Source of the DNA: a virus
IMG/VR virus record: IMGVR_UViG_3300021185_002756
Location: 34,238 to 98,237 of that record
DNA length: 64,000 nt
Strand: one strand, 5' to 3'
Part shown: in pieces, positions 36,590 to 43,468 of the stretch
How the letters are laid out: every line of letters begins with the position of its first letter
How positions within the stretch are numbered: position 1 is the stretch's first letter
Program-made: the position numbers and the translations under genes
Notes under the pieces: generated by a model
What the model was told of the DNA's origin: nothing
Databases searched by the model: none
The model's input: only the letters and a program-made list of their open reading frames with translations

Positions 36590-38073
36590 TTTATGTTTCT
36601 AATTGGGATAATACGCATCTTATTAAACTTGTAGGCTTCGACGTGTCCTTTAATTGTTTTAAGACGTTGCACACCTCTATGTATAGGCCATTTATATTTT
36701 ATCGCTTCGTTATGAACTTCTAACCGTCTACGTATTCGTTCTTCAAAAGTAAGATCAGGATTTGCTTTACTAGTCCACACTAACCTATTAATAGTTTCAC
36801 TACCGTCGGCATTGTATGCTTTTGTTGGAAACACTATTCCATGACTATCGATCATACGTTCAAGTGGTGTGTTTACCATAAACTGTAAACTTGTACTAAG
36901 ATCAATGCCTGCTATTGTGCCAGTTGCTACATACTTTTGCCAACGAGCATACATTGCAAGGTTATCTTTGTGATCTTGAAGTGTTTCTGTATGGTATCCT
37001 ATTATCATTAAATAGAAACATCTTAGTCCTACTCTTCGAAAATGTTCTAAATGATAATCTATATCTTCATTGGTAAACTTTTTGTCCATCTCCCACCGTA
37101 TTTTGTCACTGCCAGTTTCAATTCCAACATAAAACTGATCTCCACCGGCTTGTGATATCATATCAAAATAATCATCAGTAATAGTTTTCTTCTGTTTAAA
37201 AATAAACTGGCCGCCCCATTTAAATCCAGCTTTATGTGTTTGATTGTAAATTGCTAACTTGTTGCACATGTCTCTAAATGCTTTAAGACTGCCATTAATT
37301 AAACTGTCAGTAAAGTAGAACTGGCTGATTCCATGTTTTTCATAGTAGTTTATCATTTCATCTGCAATATTTTGTCCACTGCGATATCTAAATTTTGGCC
37401 AGTATGCGGCAACATCACAATAGGTGCATTTACGTACACATCCTCTGCTGCCAACTATGTTTACTTCACGTCTATCACTATAAAGATAGTCGTATTTGTC
37501 AAAATTTACATCGCTATAGTCCGGAAAACTTTTTGTATTCAAATCACTGACTTGAATCTGTGTTGATTCATTATCTATTCCAGGATAATCTGTATTTCCT
37601 TTTAACAACTCAATTAATGCCTGTTCACCTTCACCGTACACTACATGGCTACATAAACTTGTTTCTAGCATATAACTACCAAATCCTTTTGTACAACCCA
37701 TACCACCTAAAACTATTTCACAGTCTGGATAATACTGTAGTATAAGTTCGCAGGAATGTTTTGTAAACAATTGACTGTTGCCTGTAAAAACACTTATTAG
37801 TACCCTTGTATTCACATCACAGTGTGGAAGTAAATGCTCAACTATAAAGTTTCTTATATTGTGAATTTCTTCTTCAGTAGGTTCTCGAGTTTTTTCCCAT
37901 ACATCTACATATGAATAGTATTCTCTCTCGCCCCAGTCGTTGTACATTTGGATATTTAGGTCTATGCAACTTACTTCGTGTCCTTCACCATGCATTATAC
38001 CTGCTAAAAGAGCAGTTGACACAGGCGGCCGATGAACTTCAAGTTGAGGTACTGCGACTAGTAAATTTTTCAT
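36586..38073 (-). CDS. Radical SAM protein with B12-binding-like N-terminus
   Basis: The 495-residue protein has the 4Fe-4S radical SAM motif CVRKCTYCDVAAYWPKFRYR (C-x3-C-x2-C, near 210). The preceding 200 residues look like a cobalamin-binding Rossmann domain (CEIVLGGMGCTKGF). FYVGIETGSDKIRWEMDKKF and FYLMIIGYHTETLQDH fit the TIM-barrel strands. Such enzymes often do methylthiolation, methylation or ring chemistry. The substrate is unknown. It overlaps the next gene (38070) by ATGA. Confidence 0.85.
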   Translation of the reverse strand: MKNLLVAVPQLEVHRPPVSTALLAGIMHGEGHEVSCIDLNIQMYNDWGEREYYSYVDVWEKTREPTEEEIHNIRNFIVEHLLPHCDVNTRVLISVFTGNSQLFTKHSCELILQYYPDCEIVLGGMGCTKGFGSYMLETSLCSHVVYGEGEQALIELLKGNTDYPGIDNESTQIQVSDLNTKSFPDYSDVNFDKYDYLYSDRREVNIVGSRGCVRKCTYCDVAAYWPKFRYRSGQNIADEMINYYEKHGISQFYFTDSLINGSLKAFRDMCNKLAIYNQTHKAGFKWGGQFIFKQKKTITDDYFDMISQAGGDQFYVGIETGSDKIRWEMDKKFTNEDIDYHLEHFRRVGLRCFYLMIIGYHTETLQDHKDNLAMYARWQKYVATGTIAGIDLSTSLQFMVNTPLERMIDSHGIVFPTKAYNADGSETINRLVWTSKANPDLTFEERIRRRLEVHNEAIKYKWPIHRGVQRLKTIKGHVEAYKFNKMRIIPIRNIN

Positions 38074-38603
38074 ATCTTTAATATTTCTTTTATCTCGTCC
38101 ATTAATTCTTTATGGTCGTCATAGTAGTTGCGACTCTCATAATCACTAAAATAACTTACTGTGCGAGTTTCATCACCTGTGGTGTTAGCAAGATCAATTA
38201 TCCAATTATATGGATTATCGTTTGTGTCAATTTGCCAGTAACCATTGAATCTAATTGTTTGATCAAAAGTAGTGGTCGTGCCTTGCTCGACACTGTTGTA
38301 TGGTAACTTGTGTAAATAGTGTTCAAAATTTACATCATTTAGAGATATATTTTTCAGTACAATGTACTTATCAGCAGTAATATTTCCGTTGTCGTCTAGG
38401 CAGGTATCCCAAACGTCATTTGCCCCAAAAGATTTATTTTTCATACCAATTGTAAAAGGTTTGTCTTCAATTTGCATATCTACTTTCTGCGAATTGATTA
38501 CGAACTCTTCGTATATTATTTTATTATTTTGTTTTATTGTAAATTTTGGCCATGAGTTGCAATAGAAACCTTCAATTTCCATTTCAAGATGCATGTCATA
38601 CAT
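38070..38603 (-). CDS. Unknown beta-rich protein
   Basis: The 177-residue protein appears beta-rich (YCNSWPKFTIKQNNKIIYEE, KYIVLKNISLNDVNFEHYL, TIRFNGYWQIDTND) with a short helical end. Similar proteins are found in marine phages near radical SAM genes (from memory). It lies between radical SAM and ClpS genes and overlaps both (ATGA at the start, and an 8-base overlap with clpS). Possibly a substrate or carrier of the radical SAM enzyme. Confidence 0.6.
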   Translation of the reverse strand: MYDMHLEMEIEGFYCNSWPKFTIKQNNKIIYEEFVINSQKVDMQIEDKPFTIGMKNKSFGANDVWDTCLDDNGNITADKYIVLKNISLNDVNFEHYLHKLPYNSVEQGTTTTFDQTIRFNGYWQIDTNDNPYNWIIDLANTTGDETRTVSYFSDYESRNYYDDHKELMDEIKEILKI

Positions 38604-38901
38604 CCGGCTCTAGTTTAACTTGTAAAGGAAATCCAGCACCTCGTGCCATCACAGTGACTTCAACTCCTTTTTGTTCTGCCATTTCGTAAGGTAGAACTGC
38701 TACCACTGCACTGCCTTTTTCATGTATATCCAACATAATTGTTTCAGCAGTTTCTGCTTTGTAACTAAACACTTCCATTAACGTTTTGATTACAAACTCC
38801 ATCGCAGTTTCATTGTCGTTGACATATATCAACTTAAATAGATTTGGTTCCTTGAGTTGTGTGTCAACTATAATCCGTGTACCTGGTTCTGCGTTGGTCA
38901 T
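38596..38901 (-). CDS. clpS: ClpS-like adaptor of the Clp protease
   Basis: The 101-residue protein matches ClpS: FKLIYVNDNETAMEFVIKTL (ClpS has Y-x-V-x-x-x-N-D-D-x-T-P-M-x-F-V), then MLDIHEKGSAVVAVLPYEMA (ClpS: M-x-x-V-H-x-x-G-x-x-x-x-G) and a C-terminal strand. The ND pair and the His that bind N-degron amino groups are present. ClpS delivers N-degron substrates to ClpAP. Here it is near phage Hsp20 and ClpX. The N-terminal extension is about 23 residues. Confidence 0.87.
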   Translation of the reverse strand: MTNAEPGTRIIVDTQLKEPNLFKLIYVNDNETAMEFVIKTLMEVFSYKAETAETIMLDIHEKGSAVVAVLPYEMAEQKGVEVTVMARGAGFPLQVKLEPDV

Positions 38902-38920
38902 TTACTCTCTCTATGTTTAT

Positions 38921-38950
38921 TATTAGTGAAGAGTTTCCCCTCCACTAATA
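38921..38950 (-). terminator. Hairpin between hsp20 and clpS
   Basis: TATTAGTG (38921-38928) and CACTAATA (38943-38950) are perfect 8-base arms around a 14-base loop. It lies after the Hsp20 stop and 20 bases before the clpS ATG. No clear T-tract follows on the minus strand, so it may be a processing or attenuation hairpin rather than a full terminator. Confidence 0.4.
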
Positions 38951-38961
38951 CTTATCGTTGG

Positions 38962-39405
38962 TTATTTGATTTCAATAGTTTTTGGCTTCAATGCTTCTGG
39001 AACTATTTTTTCTAAGTTAATTCTTAGTACTCCGTCTGTCATTGTTGCACCTGTAACCTTTACATGTTCTGCTAGGTTAAAGGTTCTAGTGAAGTTACGT
39101 TGTGAAATACCTTTGTGCAAGTATTCAATGCCGTTGGCTTCATCTTCGCCGTCGACCTTCTTTGGCTGATTGCCAGTGATAGTCAATGTACCATTTTCCA
39201 TTTCTACACTAACATCTGCTTTAACAAAACCAGCTGCCGCTATTTCTATAGTGTACAACTCATCACCAGTACGTATAATATTGTAAGGTGGATAGTTCTG
39301 TTGTGATGCCGTATCAATATTGCTTGTAATTCTATCAAACAGTTGATTGAATCCAATTGAGTTACGGTAAAATGGGTTTAGGTCGAGTGAGGTTATTCTT
39401 GTCAT
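38962..39405 (-). CDS. Small heat-shock protein (Hsp20/IbpA family)
   Basis: The 147-residue protein is a typical alpha-crystallin-domain chaperone: NIIRTGDELYTIEIAAAGF, then VSVEMENGTLTITGNQPKKV, then ISQRNFTRTFNLAEHVKVTG, then LRINLEKIVPEALKPKTIEI. It resembles Hsp20 proteins of marine T4-like phages. AGGAG precedes the ATG at 39405 and a TATAAATA box lies 71 bases upstream. It prevents aggregation of unfolded proteins, probably during virion assembly. Confidence 0.93.
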   Translation of the reverse strand: MTRITSLDLNPFYRNSIGFNQLFDRITSNIDTASQQNYPPYNIIRTGDELYTIEIAAAGFVKADVSVEMENGTLTITGNQPKKVDGEDEANGIEYLHKGISQRNFTRTFNLAEHVKVTGATMTDGVLRINLEKIVPEALKPKTIEIK

Positions 39406-39475
39406 TTTTTTCTCCTTTATAAAAGCAAGATTTAAATGTAAGTCCTATTAAGCAACTTACAATATTATTTATACA

Positions 39476-39483
39476 CGGAAACT
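39476..39483 (-). promoter_or_regulatory. T4-type late promoter motif TATAAATA
   Basis: Perfect TATAAATA on the minus strand. The resulting leader of about 65 bases holds GTAAGT/ACTTAC and a small hairpin at the ribosome site of hsp20. Confidence 0.6.
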
Positions 39484-39504
39484 GGTACATTGTAAAGAGT
39501 TTTG

Positions 39505-39550
39505 GTAAAAAAAAGTTGCAAGGAAATGAATAAAAAAACCTTGCAACTTT
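39505..39550 (-). terminator. Intrinsic terminator after the FG-GAP lipoprotein gene
   Basis: On the minus strand AAAGTTGCAAGG (39539-39550 complement) pairs perfectly over 12 bases with CCTTGCAACTTT (39512-39523 complement), followed by a T-run into 39505. The loop is T-rich. Confidence 0.85.
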
Positions 39551-39588
39551 ATTGTTAGAAGGGATAGGAGTCCCTTGTCAAATTTTGA

Positions 39589-41931
39589 TTAGAATGACCA
39601 AGTGTACTTTACACTAGCATTCTTATCACCGCTTTGACTTACGGCAGTACTAACTTTGATCTTAGTATTAGTATCTAAGACAAAGTCGTAATTTGCTTTC
39701 AAGTAACCATTTACGTGTGTTGGCAACTTGAATTTATGTTCTGTGTACTGTAGGTTACCTCTCATGTCAACACTAGTAGGAACGTTTGCTTTAACATTAC
39801 CTTTTAGCATCACAGGATGTACTCCAGCACCAAGTTCTAAGCCACCTTTTTTGTAACCTAGCTCTGTCCATGCACCTACCTGATCACTTACATCAGTTAC
39901 CAAACCTTTAGTAAAGTTTGTTTTAACATGCATAAGACTGGCTTTAGCAGTAAATCCACCTTGTTTGTAACTTACAACACTGTCAACAATGTTAGTGTTT
40001 TCAACTTCGCCCCATACACCTGAGAAGCCCATCCAAGGATTACTGTTTAACTTTGACATATGCACACTGTATGTTGTACCATCACCAGTTTCTTCGTCTG
40101 CATTAGACCACATGTTGTAGCCCATTGTAAACTGTTGTGACTCGTTGTCAACACCTACAGTAACACCATCAGCAGTTCTAGTGTTAAAACTAGCAATACT
40201 GTTGAACATTACTGCACCGTCTGTGTCAATATTGGTAGGAGCAAGATTCACTGCATAGTTTCTGCCAATGCCGTCTAGTGCTTGTCCTGTAACATTACCA
40301 ACATCAAAACCATACACACTACCATTTAGAGCTAAGCCATTCATCTGCAATGTACCAATTGGTTGGAATGCTTTGTTGATATCAATTATTGTACCACCTG
40401 CAAATGCTTGTCCAGTATCAACTAGTGCTTGAGTGGCTTGTGCATCACTCAAGTAACTCCATGCATTCTGTATCATGTTTACGGCAGTTCCAGCGGCAAT
40501 AGTTGTGCCATCTAATTTACTCATGAACACAGTGATATTTGTATCAGCACCGCTAAGTGCAGTACTTGCCCATGTTACAAGATACTTGTTACCATCATCA
40601 CCTGTAAAGATATTAACAGTACTACCGTTAGTTGTATTACCACTTATACTTGCAACATCAGTTATAAAACCTTTCAAAACATTCTGATAGGCCGCAACAT
40701 ATTTGTTATCAGTAGTTTTAAGTAAGAACTGATGACTGTCTTGTCCATCACCGTTGCCGTACTCACTACCACTCACAAGTATATCTGTTTTGCCATCGCC
40801 ATTTATGTCAAAGAATCTTGGCTTGTATGTACTTGCAGTATCTGTTTTGTATCCTATAAGTGTGGAACTTGTAGTATCTGTGAAGTTACCACTACCATCG
40901 TTCTGTAAAAACTGTATCTCACTAAGTTCGGTGTTCCAGTTACTACTTGTTCTACTGAACACAATAACATCTGCATTACCATCTTCGTTATAATCATGAT
41001 TGACTACTCTTACATGGTGATCACTATTTGCACTGTTTGCCGCTGCAGGTAAATCTGCAATCCAAGTGTATTTTACATCACCATTACTAAAGTCTACACT
41101 GTACATTTTAGTGTCATTAGTATTACTACAACTGGCCGCAGTTCCATTTGTTGGACAAGCAGCATCTGTAATAATGATTTCGTTGTTGCCACCGTTGTTC
41201 ATAAAATTACCAATAGTTGCACCTGAACCACCAAAACGTAAATCACCTGCTTGTCCACGTGAGTCTATCTTTGTAGTGAATCCATTAACTTGATTGTTTA
41301 GTGCTACTGTACTATTATAACCATAGTCTAACATGAATATGTCTTTGTATCCATCGTTGTTTAGATCGCCAACATCACTGCCATGTGACCAAATGTTTGC
41401 TGTTGGAATACTTACTTTTGTAAAGTTTGATCCGTTGTTCTTAAAAAACGTAGCAGGACCATATGATGCTCTATCTGTACTGTGCGAAACAAACATATCT
41501 TGCTTGCCAGTATTAAAGAAGTCTGCAAATTTTACATCAGGCTCTGTACCTATAATCACGTTGTCTGTGCCTGAGAACCATTGTGAAGTTTTGTCAACCA
41601 TCTGCCCATTCTCAAACGAATGCACACTGAGTCTATTACTGTTTGTGTTACCATCAAATGGCATTGTTTCTCTGCCTGCAATAACCATGTCATCACTGGC
41701 ACCATCGCCATCTAGGTCGGTAATAAATGTATCACCTACAAATGGTGAATTTTCGTTGCCACCAGCAAATACATCTACAGTTGCCTGTGCAACTGGTCTT
41801 TGATATACTAAACTTACGCCTGGATTATTGGTGTAGCCACCTCCGCCACCACCTCCGCCACCTCCGCCACAAGCGGAAAGAGCAGTTGCACCTAGTAAAG
41901 CCACAATTAGTTTGTTATTTGATTTTTTCAT
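39589..41931 (-). CDS. Large FG-GAP/VCBS-repeat outer-membrane-type lipoprotein
   Basis: The 780-residue protein starts MKKSNNKLIVALLGATALSA-C (lipobox LSAC, Cys21) followed by eleven consecutive Gly. Calcium-binding FG-GAP/VCBS-type segments recur (DLDGDGASDD, DLNNDGYKD, DYNEDGNAD, DINGDGKTD). The last about 250 residues are beta-barrel-like and end in an aromatic residue (VKYTWSF). This layout is typical of surface adhesins or autotransporter-like proteins of marine alphaproteobacteria rather than of phages. It has its own early-type promoter and a strong terminator. It is probably displayed on the host surface; a virion adhesin is a less likely alternative. Confidence 0.8.
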   Translation of the reverse strand: MKKSNNKLIVALLGATALSACGGGGGGGGGGGYTNNPGVSLVYQRPVAQATVDVFAGGNENSPFVGDTFITDLDGDGASDDMVIAGRETMPFDGNTNSNRLSVHSFENGQMVDKTSQWFSGTDNVIIGTEPDVKFADFFNTGKQDMFVSHSTDRASYGPATFFKNNGSNFTKVSIPTANIWSHGSDVGDLNNDGYKDIFMLDYGYNSTVALNNQVNGFTTKIDSRGQAGDLRFGGSGATIGNFMNNGGNNEIIITDAACPTNGTAASCSNTNDTKMYSVDFSNGDVKYTWIADLPAAANSANSDHHVRVVNHDYNEDGNADVIVFSRTSSNWNTELSEIQFLQNDGSGNFTDTTSSTLIGYKTDTASTYKPRFFDINGDGKTDILVSGSEYGNGDGQDSHQFLLKTTDNKYVAAYQNVLKGFITDVASISGNTTNGSTVNIFTGDDGNKYLVTWASTALSGADTNITVFMSKLDGTTIAAGTAVNMIQNAWSYLSDAQATQALVDTGQAFAGGTIIDINKAFQPIGTLQMNGLALNGSVYGFDVGNVTGQALDGIGRNYAVNLAPTNIDTDGAVMFNSIASFNTRTADGVTVGVDNESQQFTMGYNMWSNADEETGDGTTYSVHMSKLNSNPWMGFSGVWGEVENTNIVDSVVSYKQGGFTAKASLMHVKTNFTKGLVTDVSDQVGAWTELGYKKGGLELGAGVHPVMLKGNVKANVPTSVDMRGNLQYTEHKFKLPTHVNGYLKANYDFVLDTNTKIKVSTAVSQSGDKNASVKYTWSF

Positions 41932-41939
41932 TGTAAAGT

Positions 41940-41991
41940 CTCCTATTCTCTAACAATATAAACAGTATAGCACAGTATTAGACATTGTCAA
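41940..41991 (-). promoter_or_regulatory. Shared promoter-leader module, copy 6
   Basis: TTGACA (41986-41991), 16-base spacer, TATACT (41964-41969), and GTTAGAGAATAGGAG (41940-41954), directly before the ATG of the FG-GAP lipoprotein. The -35 lies inside the 3' end of the next gene upstream. Confidence 0.78.
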
Positions 41992-42211
41992 CCTTTTTAT
42001 TCATATCGGCGTATTCACGTCTATAACTGTGTATTAGTTCTTCTGTTTCTTTATTTGCAAAGATACCAATGTCATTGATAGGATCGTACTCTATGTAACT
42101 ACGTCTGTCATGCACAGGATGTATGAAGTCAGGCAGACCCCAAACTCTTACTGCACTTACGTACTCATAGCCTCTAAAACCAAAAAAATGAACTTGTTTA
42201 CCTTTATACAT
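41978..42211 (-). CDS. Small unknown protein, possibly leaderless
   Basis: I prefer the ATG at 42211, 7 bases after the -10 hexamer, where transcription would begin; an in-frame ATG at 42217 lies even closer to it. The 77-residue product (MYKGKQVHFFGFRGYEYVSA, then VWGLPDFIHPVHDRRSYIEY) has a basic, aromatic N-terminal half and a helical end (KETEELIHSYRREYADM). No ribosome site is visible. Function unknown. Confidence 0.55.
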   Translation of the reverse strand: MYKGKQVHFFGFRGYEYVSAVRVWGLPDFIHPVHDRRSYIEYDPINDIGIFANKETEELIHSYRREYADMNKKVDNV

Positions 42212-42217
42212 ACACAT

Positions 42218-42246
42218 AGTATAACCGTATTGTGCAAAAAGGTCAA
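42218..42246 (-). promoter_or_regulatory. Sigma70-type promoter with almost no leader
   Basis: TTGACC (42241-42246), 17-base spacer, TATACT (42218-42223) on the minus strand, immediately before in-frame ATGs at 42217 and 42211. Confidence 0.6.
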
Positions 42247-42259
42247 CCTTTTTTTGGTT

Positions 42260-43468
42260 TTAGGCAGCAATTTTTGTAGGATATTTTACTAATTCAGTCG
42301 TGATTTCAACTTCAGTAATTTTTTGTTTTGCATATTCTTTTAAACTAAACATATGCGGCATTAGAATACGTTCAAGTTCTGCTTGTAAACTTCTTGCACC
42401 AGTTTTTCTTTTTGAAGCATTGGTTGCTATTTCTAGTAGTGCCTCATCACTAAAACGTAACTTCACTCCATCTGTTTCGAATAGATAGGTATATTGTGCA
42501 ATTAGACTATTACGTATTTCTGTTAGTACATGTACTAGTTGTTCTTTTGTGAGTTCTGTTAAGCCCACCCATGTTGGAAATCGTCCAACAAATTCTGGAA
42601 TCATACCAAATTTTACTAGATCATCTGGTTCAAGATCATCTAGTTTTCCTTGATCCGTTGTTTTTACATCAACGCCAAAACCAATTCCTGAGCCTTCGGC
42701 ACGACGTTTAATAACTTCGTTAATACCAACAAAGGCTCCGCCAGCAATAAACAGTATATTGCTTGTATCAACTTCGACCATTTCTGCTTGTGGATTTTTT
42801 CTGTTGGCTCCAGGAAGTGGCACTCTACACACTGTACCTTCTACTACTTTTAACAATGCCTGTTGTACACCTTCACCACTAACATCACGTGTAATACTTG
42901 TATTTTCGCTTTTACGTGATATTTTATCAACTTCATCTAAAAATATTATACCTTGTTGACACTTTTCAACATTGCCACCTGCATTGCTTAATAGTTTACC
43001 AATTAATGTTTCTACATCATCTCCGACATAACCAGCTTCTGTTATGCTTGTTGCATCTGTTACAGCAAAAGGAACATCTAAATACCTGGCTACTGATTTT
43101 GCAAGTAATGTTTTACCGCAACCTGTTGGTCCTAATAGCAATACATTTGCTTTATCCAATTCTAAATCTTTTGATGTGTTGCTTATTCTTTTATAATGAT
43201 TTGCAACTGCGACAGATAATGTTATTTTTGCATCTTCTTGACCAACTACATATTTGTCAAGAAATACTTTCAATTCTACTGGATCTATGTCTTTGAAATT
43301 TAAAGGTTTTACTGTATTGCGAGCTAGTTCTGTAAGCAAATCACCGCATAAATTAACACACTCATTGCATATGGCTACACTATCCCCAACTATGAGCTTT
43401 TCGACGTCGTTCTTGGCTTTATTACAAAAATTACACTTGTCGTATTGTTCTTTATCTGCGGTTGCCAT
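42260..43468 (-). CDS. clpX: ClpX, ATP-dependent unfoldase of the Clp protease
   Basis: The 402-residue protein has the full ClpX layout: N-terminal zinc-binding domain (Cys12, Cys15, Cys34, Cys37); Walker A GPTGCGKT (113-120); the GYVG pore loop (146-149); Walker B IIFLDEVDK (174-182); an RKN sequence (223-225) where E. coli ClpX has RKH; and an intact IGF loop (262-264), which docks on ClpP. The sensor-2 region TGARSL is present. Length is near normal (about 420). No ClpP gene is in the window, so it would have to use host ClpP or act alone as an unfoldase. It is coupled by overlap to the membrane coiled-coil gene upstream. Confidence 0.95.
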   Translation of the reverse strand: MATADKEQYDKCNFCNKAKNDVEKLIVGDSVAICNECVNLCGDLLTELARNTVKPLNFKDIDPVELKVFLDKYVVGQEDAKITLSVAVANHYKRISNTSKDLELDKANVLLLGPTGCGKTLLAKSVARYLDVPFAVTDATSITEAGYVGDDVETLIGKLLSNAGGNVEKCQQGIIFLDEVDKISRKSENTSITRDVSGEGVQQALLKVVEGTVCRVPLPGANRKNPQAEMVEVDTSNILFIAGGAFVGINEVIKRRAEGSGIGFGVDVKTTDQGKLDDLEPDDLVKFGMIPEFVGRFPTWVGLTELTKEQLVHVLTEIRNSLIAQYTYLFETDGVKLRFSDEALLEIATNASKRKTGARSLQAELERILMPHMFSLKEYAKQKITEVEITTELVKYPTKIAA

